Shown: positions 1-6,791 of the stretch, piece after piece
Layout of the letters: each line of letters begins with the position of its first letter
How positions within the stretch are numbered: the first letter of the stretch is position 1
NCBI GenBank assembly: GCA_051660685.1
Contig: JBOFQB010000042.1
Coordinates: 1 to 10,335 of the forward strand
Direction: 5' to 3'
DNA: 10,335 nucleotides
From: JAVBSX01 sp051660685
GTDB taxonomy: Bacteria > Planctomycetota > Planctomycetia > Pirellulales > Thermoguttaceae
Notes under the pieces: generated by a model
What the model was told of the DNA's origin: nothing
What the model saw: only the letters and a program-made list of their open reading frames with translations
Databases searched by the model: none
Translations under genes and position numbers: made by a program

Positions 1-39
1 CGTTAATTCAAGACCTGTTGTGTATTCACGTTTTTTCAT
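1..39 (-). CDS. N-terminal start of an unidentified protein, running off the left edge
   Basis: Thirteen codons are visible, reading MKKREYTTGLELT from an ATG at 39 down to base 1, and the frame is open to the edge. The start is well supported: GGGAGGAGT (plus-strand bases 46-54) sits about six bases upstream, the only strong Shine-Dalgarno sequence before any gene in the window. A plausible promoter lies further upstream at 66-94. The visible residues are too few to name a family. The Lys/Arg-rich start has no hydrophobic stretch, so nothing here suggests a signal peptide. The gene points away from everything else in the window. Confidence 0.6.
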   Translation of the reverse strand, partial: MKKREYTTGLELT

Positions 40-44
40 AAAAT

Positions 45-54
45 ACTCCTCCCT
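45..54 (-). promoter_or_regulatory. Strong Shine-Dalgarno sequence for the leftmost gene
   Basis: On the minus strand the bases read GGGAGGAGT, a near-perfect match to the anti-Shine-Dalgarno end of 16S rRNA, followed by a short AT-rich spacer and the ATG at 39. It decides the start of the leftmost gene. The other genes in this window show no comparable site. Confidence 0.65.
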
Positions 55-65
55 GAAGAGCAGTA

Positions 66-94
66 TGATTACCAAAACACTGCGATTGACGCAA
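66..94 (-). promoter_or_regulatory. Candidate sigma70-type promoter for the leftmost minus-strand gene
   Basis: On the minus strand there is a -35-like TTGCGT (bases 94-89), a 17-base spacer, and a -10-like TAATCA (bases 71-66) preceded by TGG, which would make an extended -10. The expected transcription start near 59 would give a leader of about 20 bases holding the strong ribosome binding site. The hexamers match consensus only partly. The call rests on correct spacing, the TGn element and position just ahead of a well-supported start. Confidence 0.35.
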
Positions 95-351
95 TATCAA
101 TCTGCTTAAAGCCAAAATAGTTATGAAACTGGCTCTAGACACTATCGAAACTAACCGCCAAGTTTGCTATTTATCTTCTAAAATATCCAGAAATTACGAT
201 TCGGTATGAGGGGCACGAAATTTCGCCTGCTGCTATGATAGACCACCAGCAATCATATCCGGTCGAAATAGTCGTTGATGGCGAAATAGTTACTGCGGAA
301 GTCGATGTTATTGAATGGAAAAACAATACTCAACGCGCGATTTATTTTTGA
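90..351 (+). pseudogene. Remnant of a GHKL-fold (HSP90/histidine-kinase-like) ATP-binding protein
   Basis: From 139 to the TGA at 349-351 the plus strand encodes a protein-like stretch with the segments KFAIYLLKYPEITIRYEG and then DVIEWKNNTQRAIYF. I recognise this pattern (an 'F-YL-YP-I-I-Y-G' block, then 'IEW...RA-Y') from large bacterial ATP-binding proteins of the HSP90/histidine-kinase fold, where it follows the N-terminal nucleotide-binding region. There is no start codon: a TAG at 136-138 precedes this frame. The adjacent frame from 90 to about 140 reads NINLLKAKIVMKLALD and joins naturally to TLSKLTAKF, so a one-base frameshift near 138-141 is likely. A TGA at 87-89 closes that second frame. 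The ATP-binding N-terminus and everything after the IEW block are missing. Family recognition is from memory of the pattern; decay is directly visible. Confidence 0.5.
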
Positions 352-408
352 GACAATATTGTCCCAAGTTCTGATTTTTTTCCTGACGGGCAGCACTGAC
401 TGTTTTCG

Positions 409-618
409 TCAAAATTCGTATCCCATCAGACACCAGTACAACCAGTCTGCAATTGCTTGCACGGCGGCATCGTCCCCGTCCATCGGCTCCAATTGTTCGA
501 GCGGCACAGCTAGTTTTTTGCCATTCCAAACAATATAAACAAAGATTTCGCTTGCACAATCTTCAGCCGGGGCGGTATCCGTCACTTCCACCATATCGCC
601 AACTTCGAGCGGAGACAT
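409..618 (-). pseudogene. C-terminal half of a small conserved 'calcium-binding protein' family member, probably truncated
   Basis: The 69-residue frame starts MSPLEVGDMVEV, continues through an acidic-Cys segment (AEDCASEIFVYIVW) and a LAVPLEQLEP block, and ends AIADWLYWCLMGYEF. This order (SPL-VGD-VEV, then E-C--E-FV-I-W, LAVPL-QL, and a final DW-YW---GYEF) is what I know from a roughly 110-130 residue family common in cyanobacteria and planctomycetes and often labelled calcium-binding protein. Full members begin with a domain of the type IVVDAY...GWYYYLE...FPF. That half is absent: the three minus-strand frames from 619 to about 840 do not contain it. The frame stays open upstream of the ATG to a TGA at 685-687, with no ribosome binding site before the ATG. 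A short expressed protein cannot be excluded, but a headless remnant fits better. Molecular function is not established. Confidence 0.55.
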
Positions 619-1017
619 CGACGAATGGACGTAAGCGACCGGGGCGCATCTGTCGATTCCGTGAGATGCTTTCCGCTCATTCGCTCAACAATGCGGTTGC
701 TGGCGTCGATACCTGCCGAAACGCTTCCTCCGCCTGATTTTCTGCCGTTCCAGCCCGTTTTCGCAGAAAACGGCAGTATCACCCGGTTGATTTCGCCCGA
801 TTTCCGCCAAAAATCCAATCGGTGAAGCACTGTTTTTGCCGCAATTTTTGAATCCCGCGCCGCTACTTTTTTAACCAGAATGTGGTAAAATGGTGCGGAC
901 TTGTTCCAATTCCACTTTCAAGCGGCTGCTGCGATCACGTCCAACAAAAAATGTTTGACGTGATTTACCCATAAACTCCAACCGCAATGTAGTTTTCTCA
1001 TCAACAAGCCGATTTTT
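619..1017. other. About 400 bases without a convincing gene
   Basis: This stretch separates the truncated minus-strand fragment from the RloC-like gene. Short open frames exist on both strands (plus 625-825, minus 582-830) but their translations are rich in Arg and Ser, resemble no family I know, and overlap the better-supported fragment. No tRNA, riboswitch or repeat array was seen. The promoter of the RloC-like gene should lie here, but I found no -35/-10 pair with acceptable spacing. TTGACG at 955-960 has no -10 partner at 16-18 bases. The bases just before the RloC start are AT-rich with no ribosome binding site. Confidence 0.5.
871..972 (-). pseudogene. Possible short coding remnant antisense to the RloC leader
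   Basis: On the minus strand an ATG at 972 opens a 33-residue frame ending at 871-873. The frame is also open upstream into the RloC start region, with residues such as DEKTTLRLEF before the ATG and GKSRQTFFVGRD after it. The 'TLR--F-GK-R--FV' rhythm followed by an amphipathic LKVELEQVR helix looks coding and recalls small transposase-associated DUF6788-like domains. The match is from memory and weak, and there is no ribosome binding site. It may be chance. Confidence 0.2.
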
Positions 1018-3240
1018 ATGATTACGGCAATAAAAATTACCGCGACTGCATCATTTCAGAAAGAGCAAACAATCTCTGATTTGTCTCAATTCAATTTCTT
1101 TTTCGGTACAAACGGGACAGGAAAAACAACGATTACTCGAATCATTGCTGATCCAACAGTTTATCCCAGTTGTTTATTAACATGGAAAAGCGGGACGGAA
1201 TTAGAGCCGATGGTATACAACCGAGATTTTGTTGATCGCAATTTCAGCCAAACACCCCATCTGAAGGGCGTGTTCACGCTGGGGCAAGGACAGGTAGACG
1301 CTGAAAAAAAAATAGCGGAGAAAAGGGAGCAAATTTCCACATTATCAAGTGACATCAGGGGACTAAAGATCAGACTTTCTGGGGCGGATGGCAACGGCGG
1401 CAAAAAGAAGGAACTATCTGATCTTGAAGAAAACTTCAAAACAACCTGTTGGGAACAGAAGAAAAAACACGACACGGTGTTTCAATCAGTTTTTGAAGGA
1501 TACCGTAATTCACAGGAAAATTTCAAAAAGAAAGTCTTGGAGGAGGTCGCAAGAAACGACACAACGCCCGCGCCAACCCAGCAAGAATTGGAGGAAAAGT
1601 GTAAACAAGTTTTTTCGTCAAACCTCGCGTCTGCCAACTCAATCATCATCCCCGATACTGCGGCACTGATCGCTCACGCATCAGCCGCTATTCTCAAAAA
1701 GCATGTTATTGGAAAACAAGACGTTGACATTGCCGCAATGATTGATCGGCTGCAAAACAGCGACTGGGTGCGTCAAGGAAAAAAATACTTCGAGCAGAGC
1801 GATGGTAAATGTCCTTTCTGCCAGCAGGCAACGCAAGAATCGTTTGCGCAGTCCTTGAGCAGCTATTTTGATGAGACCTATGAAACCGACTTGCAGGCAA
1901 TCGCAACGCTGATCGGCAAGTACACCGCTGATTCGCAGAGATACTTGGACCAGCTTGCCTCCATTGCGAGCAGCGCAGATGCAAAATTCCTTGATGCTGA
2001 TTCGTTAAAGTCATGCGTTGACAAACTGAAGCCGATTATCGACTTGAATCATCAACGCCTGTCGGATAAGCAAAAGGAACCAAGCGGCGAACAGGTGCTT
2101 CTGTCGATTACGGAAGTCGTCAATGAAATCAAAGCATTGCTGGAAAAGTCAAATGATAAAATCACGGAAAACAACAAATTGGTTACAAACATTGCCGCAG
2201 AAAAAGCAAGGTTAAAAACGCGAGTTTGGAATTTTGTTATCAATGAACTTCAAAATGAACTTGCCAAATATCAAGCCGACAAAACAGCATTGGACAAAGC
2301 AATTGCAGGATTAACTCAGCACATACAGACCCAAAATCATAAAAGCAAAGAAATTGAGCAAGAAATTGAAGAATTAGAAAAGCAGATCACAAGCGTCACG
2401 CCCACTATTGACGTGATTAACAATATGCTTTCAATGTTTGGTTTTACTGAATTTACGTTGGCAGAAGCGGATGTTGCAAACCATTACAAACTAAAGCGGC
2501 GAGATGGTACGGACGCAAAAGAAACATTGAGTGAAGGAGAAAAGTCGTTTGTCACTTTTCTGTACTTTTATCACTTGCTAAAGGGGAGTCACGAAACGAC
2601 TGGATTATCAAAAGATCGGGTGGTTGTAATTGATGACCCGGTTTCCAGCCTCGACAGCGATGTTTTGTTTGTTGTGAGCCATCTGATAAAAGGGCTTATG
2701 GAGGAAGTTAGAGGTAAATTGGGACAAATCAAGCAAATGCTCATTTTTACGCACAATATTTATTTTCATAAAGAAGTGACGTACAATTCGAGTCGAAAAA
2801 ACAACGCCATGAATGAAGAAACATTCTGGCTGATACGCAAAACAGCCCAAACATCATGCGTCGAGCGACAAACGAAGAATCCGATAACAACGTCTTACAA
2901 ATTACTTTGGGAAGAGATCAAACGTACAGATCATACGAACATATCAATTCAAAACACATTACGAAGGATTCTCGAAAACTATTTCAAAATACTCGGCGGG
3001 GTGGATGTCAACGAAACAATCAAAAAATTTCCAAACGAGGATCGGATAACGTGCCGCTCGCTCATTTCATGGGTTAACGATGGTTCACACTTCGCAGGCG
3101 ATGACATTTTTGTCTCAAACACCAATACTACTGTAGAAAAATACCTAGAAATTTTCAAATTGATTTTTGAAAAGATGGGGCACATTGCCCATTACGACAT
3201 GATGTACGATGAGCAATTACCCCAACCGAATTTCACCTAA
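1018..3240 (+). CDS. rloC: RloC-like anticodon nuclease (AAA_13/PrrC-type ABC ATPase with zinc hook)
   Basis: Likely a cytoplasmic antiphage tRNA nuclease. RloC and PrrC proteins cleave tRNA anticodon loops under control of an ABC-type ATPase. All ATPase parts are visible: Walker A GTNGTGKT (30-37), the family block YNRDFVDRNF shortly after, ABC signature LSEGEK (504-509), Walker B VVVIDDP with Asp539/Asp540, D-loop SSLD (543-546) and switch His579 in IFTHN. Between the two ATPase halves lie Lys/Glu-rich coiled coils with a CPFC zinc hook (Cys265, Cys268), as in Rad50 and in RloC but not PrrC. The C-terminal domain has Arg649-x3-Glu653 in TLRRILENYF and His691 in NDGSHF, matching in order and approximate spacing the PrrC catalytic triad Arg320/Glu324/His356. 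The 740 residues are complete for this class. The ATG lies 12 codons before the conserved core and has no Shine-Dalgarno sequence. No restriction-modification genes, frequent partners of these proteins, appear in the window. Activity and tRNA target are inferred. Confidence 0.82.
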   Translation: MITAIKITATASFQKEQTISDLSQFNFFFGTNGTGKTTITRIIADPTVYPSCLLTWKSGTELEPMVYNRDFVDRNFSQTPHLKGVFTLGQGQVDAEKKIAEKREQISTLSSDIRGLKIRLSGADGNGGKKKELSDLEENFKTTCWEQKKKHDTVFQSVFEGYRNSQENFKKKVLEEVARNDTTPAPTQQELEEKCKQVFSSNLASANSIIIPDTAALIAHASAAILKKHVIGKQDVDIAAMIDRLQNSDWVRQGKKYFEQSDGKCPFCQQATQESFAQSLSSYFDETYETDLQAIATLIGKYTADSQRYLDQLASIASSADAKFLDADSLKSCVDKLKPIIDLNHQRLSDKQKEPSGEQVLLSITEVVNEIKALLEKSNDKITENNKLVTNIAAEKARLKTRVWNFVINELQNELAKYQADKTALDKAIAGLTQHIQTQNHKSKEIEQEIEELEKQITSVTPTIDVINNMLSMFGFTEFTLAEADVANHYKLKRRDGTDAKETLSEGEKSFVTFLYFYHLLKGSHETTGLSKDRVVVIDDPVSSLDSDVLFVVSHLIKGLMEEVRGKLGQIKQMLIFTHNIYFHKEVTYNSSRKNNAMNEETFWLIRKTAQTSCVERQTKNPITTSYKLLWEEIKRTDHTNISIQNTLRRILENYFKILGGVDVNETIKKFPNEDRITCRSLISWVNDGSHFAGDDIFVSNTNTTVEKYLEIFKLIFEKMGHIAHYDMMYDEQLPQPNFT

Positions 3241-3255
3241 AAACCAAGAATCAAA

Positions 3256-3723
3256 ATGAACCCATTTATGCAACTGGCTGTTGAAGCCGCAAAAGAAGGA
3301 ATGGCACGCGGCATTGGCGGACCGTTCGGTGCTGTTATCGTCAGAAACCACGAAGTCGTTTCCGTCGCTTGCAATGAAGTTCTTGCAACCAACGATCCAA
3401 CTGCCCATGCTGAAATCACCGCGTTGCGAAAAGCAACGGCAAAACTTGGTACGTTTTTTATACCGGAGTGCGAGATTTACAGCACTTGCGAGCCGTGCAT
3501 GATGTGCCTCACCGCCATCTATTTTGCCGGAATCACAAAGCTGTACTACGGAGCCGACCGACATGATTCGGTGATTGGCGGGTTCGATGATAAACTTTGT
3601 TACGAACTTGCTCACGAAACATTGGATCACCCGCTCATCAACAAATTCGAGGTGGTTGACAAAGCGGAATGTGTTCAACTGTTTCACGATTGGGCAAAGA
3701 AAAACGACAGAACGATGTATTGA
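3256..3723 (+). CDS. guaD: Guanine deaminase-type nucleoside deaminase (cytidine deaminase fold)
   Basis: Probably converts guanine to xanthine with release of ammonia in purine salvage, in the cytoplasm as a dimer. The 155-residue length matches Bacillus GuaD (156). Landmarks: GIGGPFGAVIV (19-29), the NDPTAHAE block with zinc ligand His51 and proton-shuttle Glu53, and STCEPCMMC giving zinc ligands Cys81 and Cys84. The C-terminal tail ends in Tyr155, as in Bacillus GuaD, where a swapped tail closes the partner's active site. The NDPTAHAE form and this tail argue against the tRNA deaminase TadA, though substrate cannot be fixed from sequence. The ATG is 15 bases after the RloC-like stop, so co-transcription is likely. 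Starting here gives the family N-terminus; Met5 is a poorer alternative. There is no clear ribosome binding site. Confidence 0.8.
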   Translation: MNPFMQLAVEAAKEGMARGIGGPFGAVIVRNHEVVSVACNEVLATNDPTAHAEITALRKATAKLGTFFIPECEIYSTCEPCMMCLTAIYFAGITKLYYGADRHDSVIGGFDDKLCYELAHETLDHPLINKFEVVDKAECVQLFHDWAKKNDRTMY

Positions 3724-3755
3724 AATAACCAAGACGATTTTTTTATGGACTGTAG

Positions 3756-6716
3756 ATGATGAAAAATACAATGAACAAAATCTTTGCTGTAATCCTCGCC
3801 TTTTCTCTGTTTCACGCCCATTACACCTCACTTCAGGTTGCCCTTGTTGCGGCAGAATCGGCTGTGTGTGTTGAACAGGTTGGTCAGGTTGAGTATGCCG
3901 TTGAACTGCAAAATGATTGGTTGACTCAAGCCCGGTTGCGGTTCGTTTCAAAAAATGGAAGCACCGAACAGTCGGTTTCCTGCGAGGAGGATGCAAGTGG
4001 AGCTGTTGATGGTGTTATGGACGGGAAATGGGGGTTTCATACGGAATGTGAACCGAATCCGTCTTGGACGGTTGATCTGGGCGAACTGGTTTCAATCGCA
4101 AAAATACGGCTCTATAACCGTTGTGATTCGTTTGGCGAACGGAACTGTTCACTCATTGCGCAGACCTCGGAAGATGGTAAAGTGTTCACCGAAGTTTGGA
4201 AAAATGACGGAACCCTGTTTTACGGGGCAACGGATGCTAAGCCGCTTGAAGTCGATTTTTCCGTTCAACCCGACCAATCCGCCCAACCCCTTCAAGCCCG
4301 GTTTTTACGATTGACACTTGCTGAAACAGCGTATTTGCATCTTGATGAAGTCGAAGTGTATGCTTGTGAGGATTTAACGAAAAACATGGCGTTAGGAAAA
4401 ACCGCAACGCAAAGCAGTACCAGTCAATGGTCAACGCGCCCCTCCTCAACCCCTTTCGATTCCAACCCCGATTCGTCCTTCTTCCTCAACGTGATCCCAA
4501 CCGTTCTTCAAAGTGGTCGTCTGCTCGCGCAAGACCTGAAAATGAAAGGTGTTGACACTTCTGTTGCGGAAAAAGTGTTCGCGGAAATTGAGCGGGCCGA
4601 ACCGAATCAGGAGACGTATTTCCGTTTAAGAGGTGCAATCAGGACGCTTGCCCTTTCCAATCCGCTTCTTGATTTTCAGGCCCTTCTCTTCGCCAAGCAC
4701 GCCCCGGGCATTTTTCCGCATGTCTCGGACCAGTATTATTGTTGGTGGTCGCGCGGAAAAGGGTCTCTTTCCCTTTTGCGGTCAACGGGCAATTGGAACG
4801 CCGCACTTCAGGTTGAAAATTTGACAGAGAACTGGCCGAACGGGACGTTTTTCAGGCCGGATATGAGTTTTGACGGGAGGACGGTACTTTTTGCGTATGC
4901 CCGATACTATCCTGAATTGGCGGATGTTACGGATAAGACGAATAAGGATACTATTCCTGAAGAGGCGTTTTTTCATCTTTTTGAGATGGATATTGCAACG
5001 CGAAAATTCCGGCAGTTGACGTTCGGGAAGTACGATGATTTTGACGCTCGGTATTTGCCGGACGGAGAGATCGTTTTTCTTTCAACCCGGAAAGGGCAAC
5101 ACCTGCAAACCGGTTGTTTCGATGCTGCGCCGATGAGCAAGGCGGATTTGCCGAACAGTTATGTGCGATGTGGGGGGGACAATTACCGACCGGTCCCGGT
5201 TTTCACGCTGCACACGTTGAATTCGGATCAGACGGAGATACGTCAAATTTCGGCGTTTGAAAATTTTGAATGGACACCCAGTGTGTTGAATGACGGACGA
5301 ATTGCGTATGCACGTTGGGATTACATCGACCGTTACAACGGTCATTTCTTCAGTCTTTGGTCAACGAATCCGAATGGAACCAAAGCGCAACTGCTTTATG
5401 GAAATTACACGGTTCGTCCGCAAGTGACGTATGAACCGGCTCCGATCCCGAATTCTTCCAAAGTGATGTTTGTTGCATCCGCCCATCATTCCAATTTTGG
5501 CGGTTCTTTGGTTCTGCTGGACCGGAATAAGGGAACAGAGTTTGAAGAACCACTTGAACGAATCACGCCGGAAGTGGTCTTTCCTGAAACAGAAGGTTGG
5601 CCGCTTCACTATTATGCCAATCCTTACCCTCTTTCGGAAAACTACTATCTGGTCAGTTGGAGCAATCGCCCTCTCCCCCCTCATTGCCGTGTTTCCAATG
5701 AAACGGAAAATCCCTCGAACAGTATGGGGGTTTATTATTATGACCGTTTTGGCAATCTGGAATTGCTGTATCGGGATGCTGACATATCATCGATGAACCC
5801 GATTCCAATTGCCAAGCGGGCAATCCCCCCGGTTTTGCCCAGTGATGTCGATTGGCATGGTCCTCAAGAGGGAGAATTTTTGATTCAAGACGTTTATGAC
5901 GGTCTACGTCCGTTCGGTTTTACCCCGGAATCAAAAGCCGTACACCGTCTTCGTATTATTGGAACAGTTCCCAAAGTGCAACCGCAGATGAACACGCCTT
6001 TTTTAGGCGTTTCGAGTGAAGAAACGGGAAAATTTGTTCTTGGAACGGTTCCGGTCGAGCCGGACGGTTCGGCGTATTTTCGCGTTCCTTCGGGTATTCC
6101 TTATTTTTTTCAGGTTCTGGACGAACAGGGAACGGCAATACAAACAATGCGGTCCCTTGCGTATTTAATGCCGGGAGAACAGGCAACCTGTATTGGTTGT
6201 CACGAAAACCGTGAAAGGACACCGATTGCGCAAAGTCCTCAAGCCCTCTTGCGTGGTCCCTCGAAAATTCGCCTTGATCCCCCGGGCAGTTTCCCGCTCA
6301 GCTTCACGGAACTTGTCCAACCTGTTCTCGATGCTCGCTGTATTTCCTGTCATTCTCCGCGTAGTCGTGAACCTCATGCAGCGCGACTTGATTTGACACG
6401 GCGTCGGGCCTACCAATCGCTTTTGTCCTTTGCAGAAGAGGACTTAAAAAAGCAGGCACTTGAGCGGGATCGGTCGATTCCTGGGGAGACAACGGCAATG
6501 CGGAGTCGGTTGTTGGAGATACTTTCGGACCCGAGTTTGATTGCAGCACATGCTGAAGAGGCGAAAAAACAGACATTTGGGTTATTGAAGAGCGAGGAGC
6601 AATACCGTTTCGTTCTTTGGATGGACCTGTATGCGCAGATGACGGGTTCTTTCAGTGCCGAACAGGAAGGGGCGTTGCGTGCTTTTCGGGCAAGTCTTGC
6701 ACCTCTTTTGGAGTGA
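3756..6716 (+). CDS. Exported hydrazine-synthase-alpha-like protein with discoidin domain and two haem c motifs
   Basis: A 986-residue exported protein of unknown reaction. An N-terminal hydrophobic segment (about residues 8-33, preceded by Lys/Asn) looks like a signal peptide. Residues about 70-204 form an F5/8 type C (discoidin-like) domain: a WTVDLGE strand, an IAKIRLYN strand, a TSEDGKVF strand, and a closing ARFLRLTL...LDEVEVYA. A block NMALGKTATQSSTSQWS (210-226) resembles the opening of a second such domain that is then absent. From about 313 comes HAPGIFPHVSDQYYCWWSRG and then propeller-like repeats such as RPDMSFDGRTVLFAYARY and LPDGEIVFLSTRKGQ, typical of the HzsA (hydrazine synthase alpha) middle domain. 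The C-terminal part has CIGCH (812-816) and CISCH (862-866), two covalent haem sites. HzsA-like proteins are widespread outside anammox bacteria, so hydrazine synthesis is not implied. Redox handling of a surface or glycan substrate is a guess. Start: Met1, Met2 or Met6 are all possible, none with a ribosome binding site. Confidence 0.78.
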   Translation: MMKNTMNKIFAVILAFSLFHAHYTSLQVALVAAESAVCVEQVGQVEYAVELQNDWLTQARLRFVSKNGSTEQSVSCEEDASGAVDGVMDGKWGFHTECEPNPSWTVDLGELVSIAKIRLYNRCDSFGERNCSLIAQTSEDGKVFTEVWKNDGTLFYGATDAKPLEVDFSVQPDQSAQPLQARFLRLTLAETAYLHLDEVEVYACEDLTKNMALGKTATQSSTSQWSTRPSSTPFDSNPDSSFFLNVIPTVLQSGRLLAQDLKMKGVDTSVAEKVFAEIERAEPNQETYFRLRGAIRTLALSNPLLDFQALLFAKHAPGIFPHVSDQYYCWWSRGKGSLSLLRSTGNWNAALQVENLTENWPNGTFFRPDMSFDGRTVLFAYARYYPELADVTDKTNKDTIPEEAFFHLFEMDIATRKFRQLTFGKYDDFDARYLPDGEIVFLSTRKGQHLQTGCFDAAPMSKADLPNSYVRCGGDNYRPVPVFTLHTLNSDQTEIRQISAFENFEWTPSVLNDGRIAYARWDYIDRYNGHFFSLWSTNPNGTKAQLLYGNYTVRPQVTYEPAPIPNSSKVMFVASAHHSNFGGSLVLLDRNKGTEFEEPLERITPEVVFPETEGWPLHYYANPYPLSENYYLVSWSNRPLPPHCRVSNETENPSNSMGVYYYDRFGNLELLYRDADISSMNPIPIAKRAIPPVLPSDVDWHGPQEGEFLIQDVYDGLRPFGFTPESKAVHRLRIIGTVPKVQPQMNTPFLGVSSEETGKFVLGTVPVEPDGSAYFRVPSGIPYFFQVLDEQGTAIQTMRSLAYLMPGEQATCIGCHENRERTPIAQSPQALLRGPSKIRLDPPGSFPLSFTELVQPVLDARCISCHSPRSREPHAARLDLTRRRAYQSLLSFAEEDLKKQALERDRSIPGETTAMRSRLLEILSDPSLIAAHAEEAKKQTFGLLKSEEQYRFVLWMDLYAQMTGSFSAEQEGALRAFRASLAPLLE

Positions 6717-6719
6717 GAA

Positions 6720-6735
6720 CAACAGTTTTCTGTTG
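6720..6735 (+). other. Small perfect hairpin just after the HzsA-like stop codon
   Basis: CAACAG, loop TTTT, CTGTTG forms a six-base-pair stem starting four bases after the stop. It is not GC-rich and has no T-tract behind it, so it is at best a weak terminator or an mRNA 3'-end stabiliser. The next gene starts about 57 bases later in the same direction. Confidence 0.3.
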
Positions 6736-6791
6736 GATAACATGCGGGAAGAATTCGTTTCATTTTAATCCCCTCACCATTTGTATCAACG

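Noticed and set aside
308..559. 83-residue minus-strand frame
   Set aside because: It overlaps the family-recognisable fragment at 409-618 in another frame, and its own translation resembles nothing.
582..830. 82-residue minus-strand frame upstream of the truncated small protein
   Set aside because: Checked as a possible missing N-terminal half by frameshift. It lacks the expected IVVDAY and WYYYLE blocks and is Arg/Ser-rich like a spurious frame.
955..977. Promoter for the RloC-like gene with -35 TTGACG
   Set aside because: The nearest -10-like TAAACT is only 11 bases away, and nothing suitable lies at 16-18 bases.
3256..3723. tRNA adenosine deaminase TadA partnering the tRNA nuclease
   Set aside because: It would be an attractive link, but the NDPTAHAE form, the CEPCMMC pattern with GGPFGAVIV, and the C-terminal tail ending in Tyr match GuaD better than TadA.
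3217..3996. 259-residue open frame on the minus strand
   Set aside because: It lies opposite the deaminase and the start of the HzsA-like gene, both with clear family motifs. Its translation shows no family pattern and looks like a mirror of those codons.
3756..6716. True hydrazine synthase, implying anammox metabolism
   Set aside because: Only the alpha-like part is present, with an added discoidin domain and no HzsB/HzsC neighbours. HzsA-like proteins occur in many non-anammox bacteria.
6720..6735. Rho-independent terminator after the HzsA-like gene
   Set aside because: The stem is only six base pairs, AT-leaning, and no T-run follows, so it is recorded only as a hairpin.
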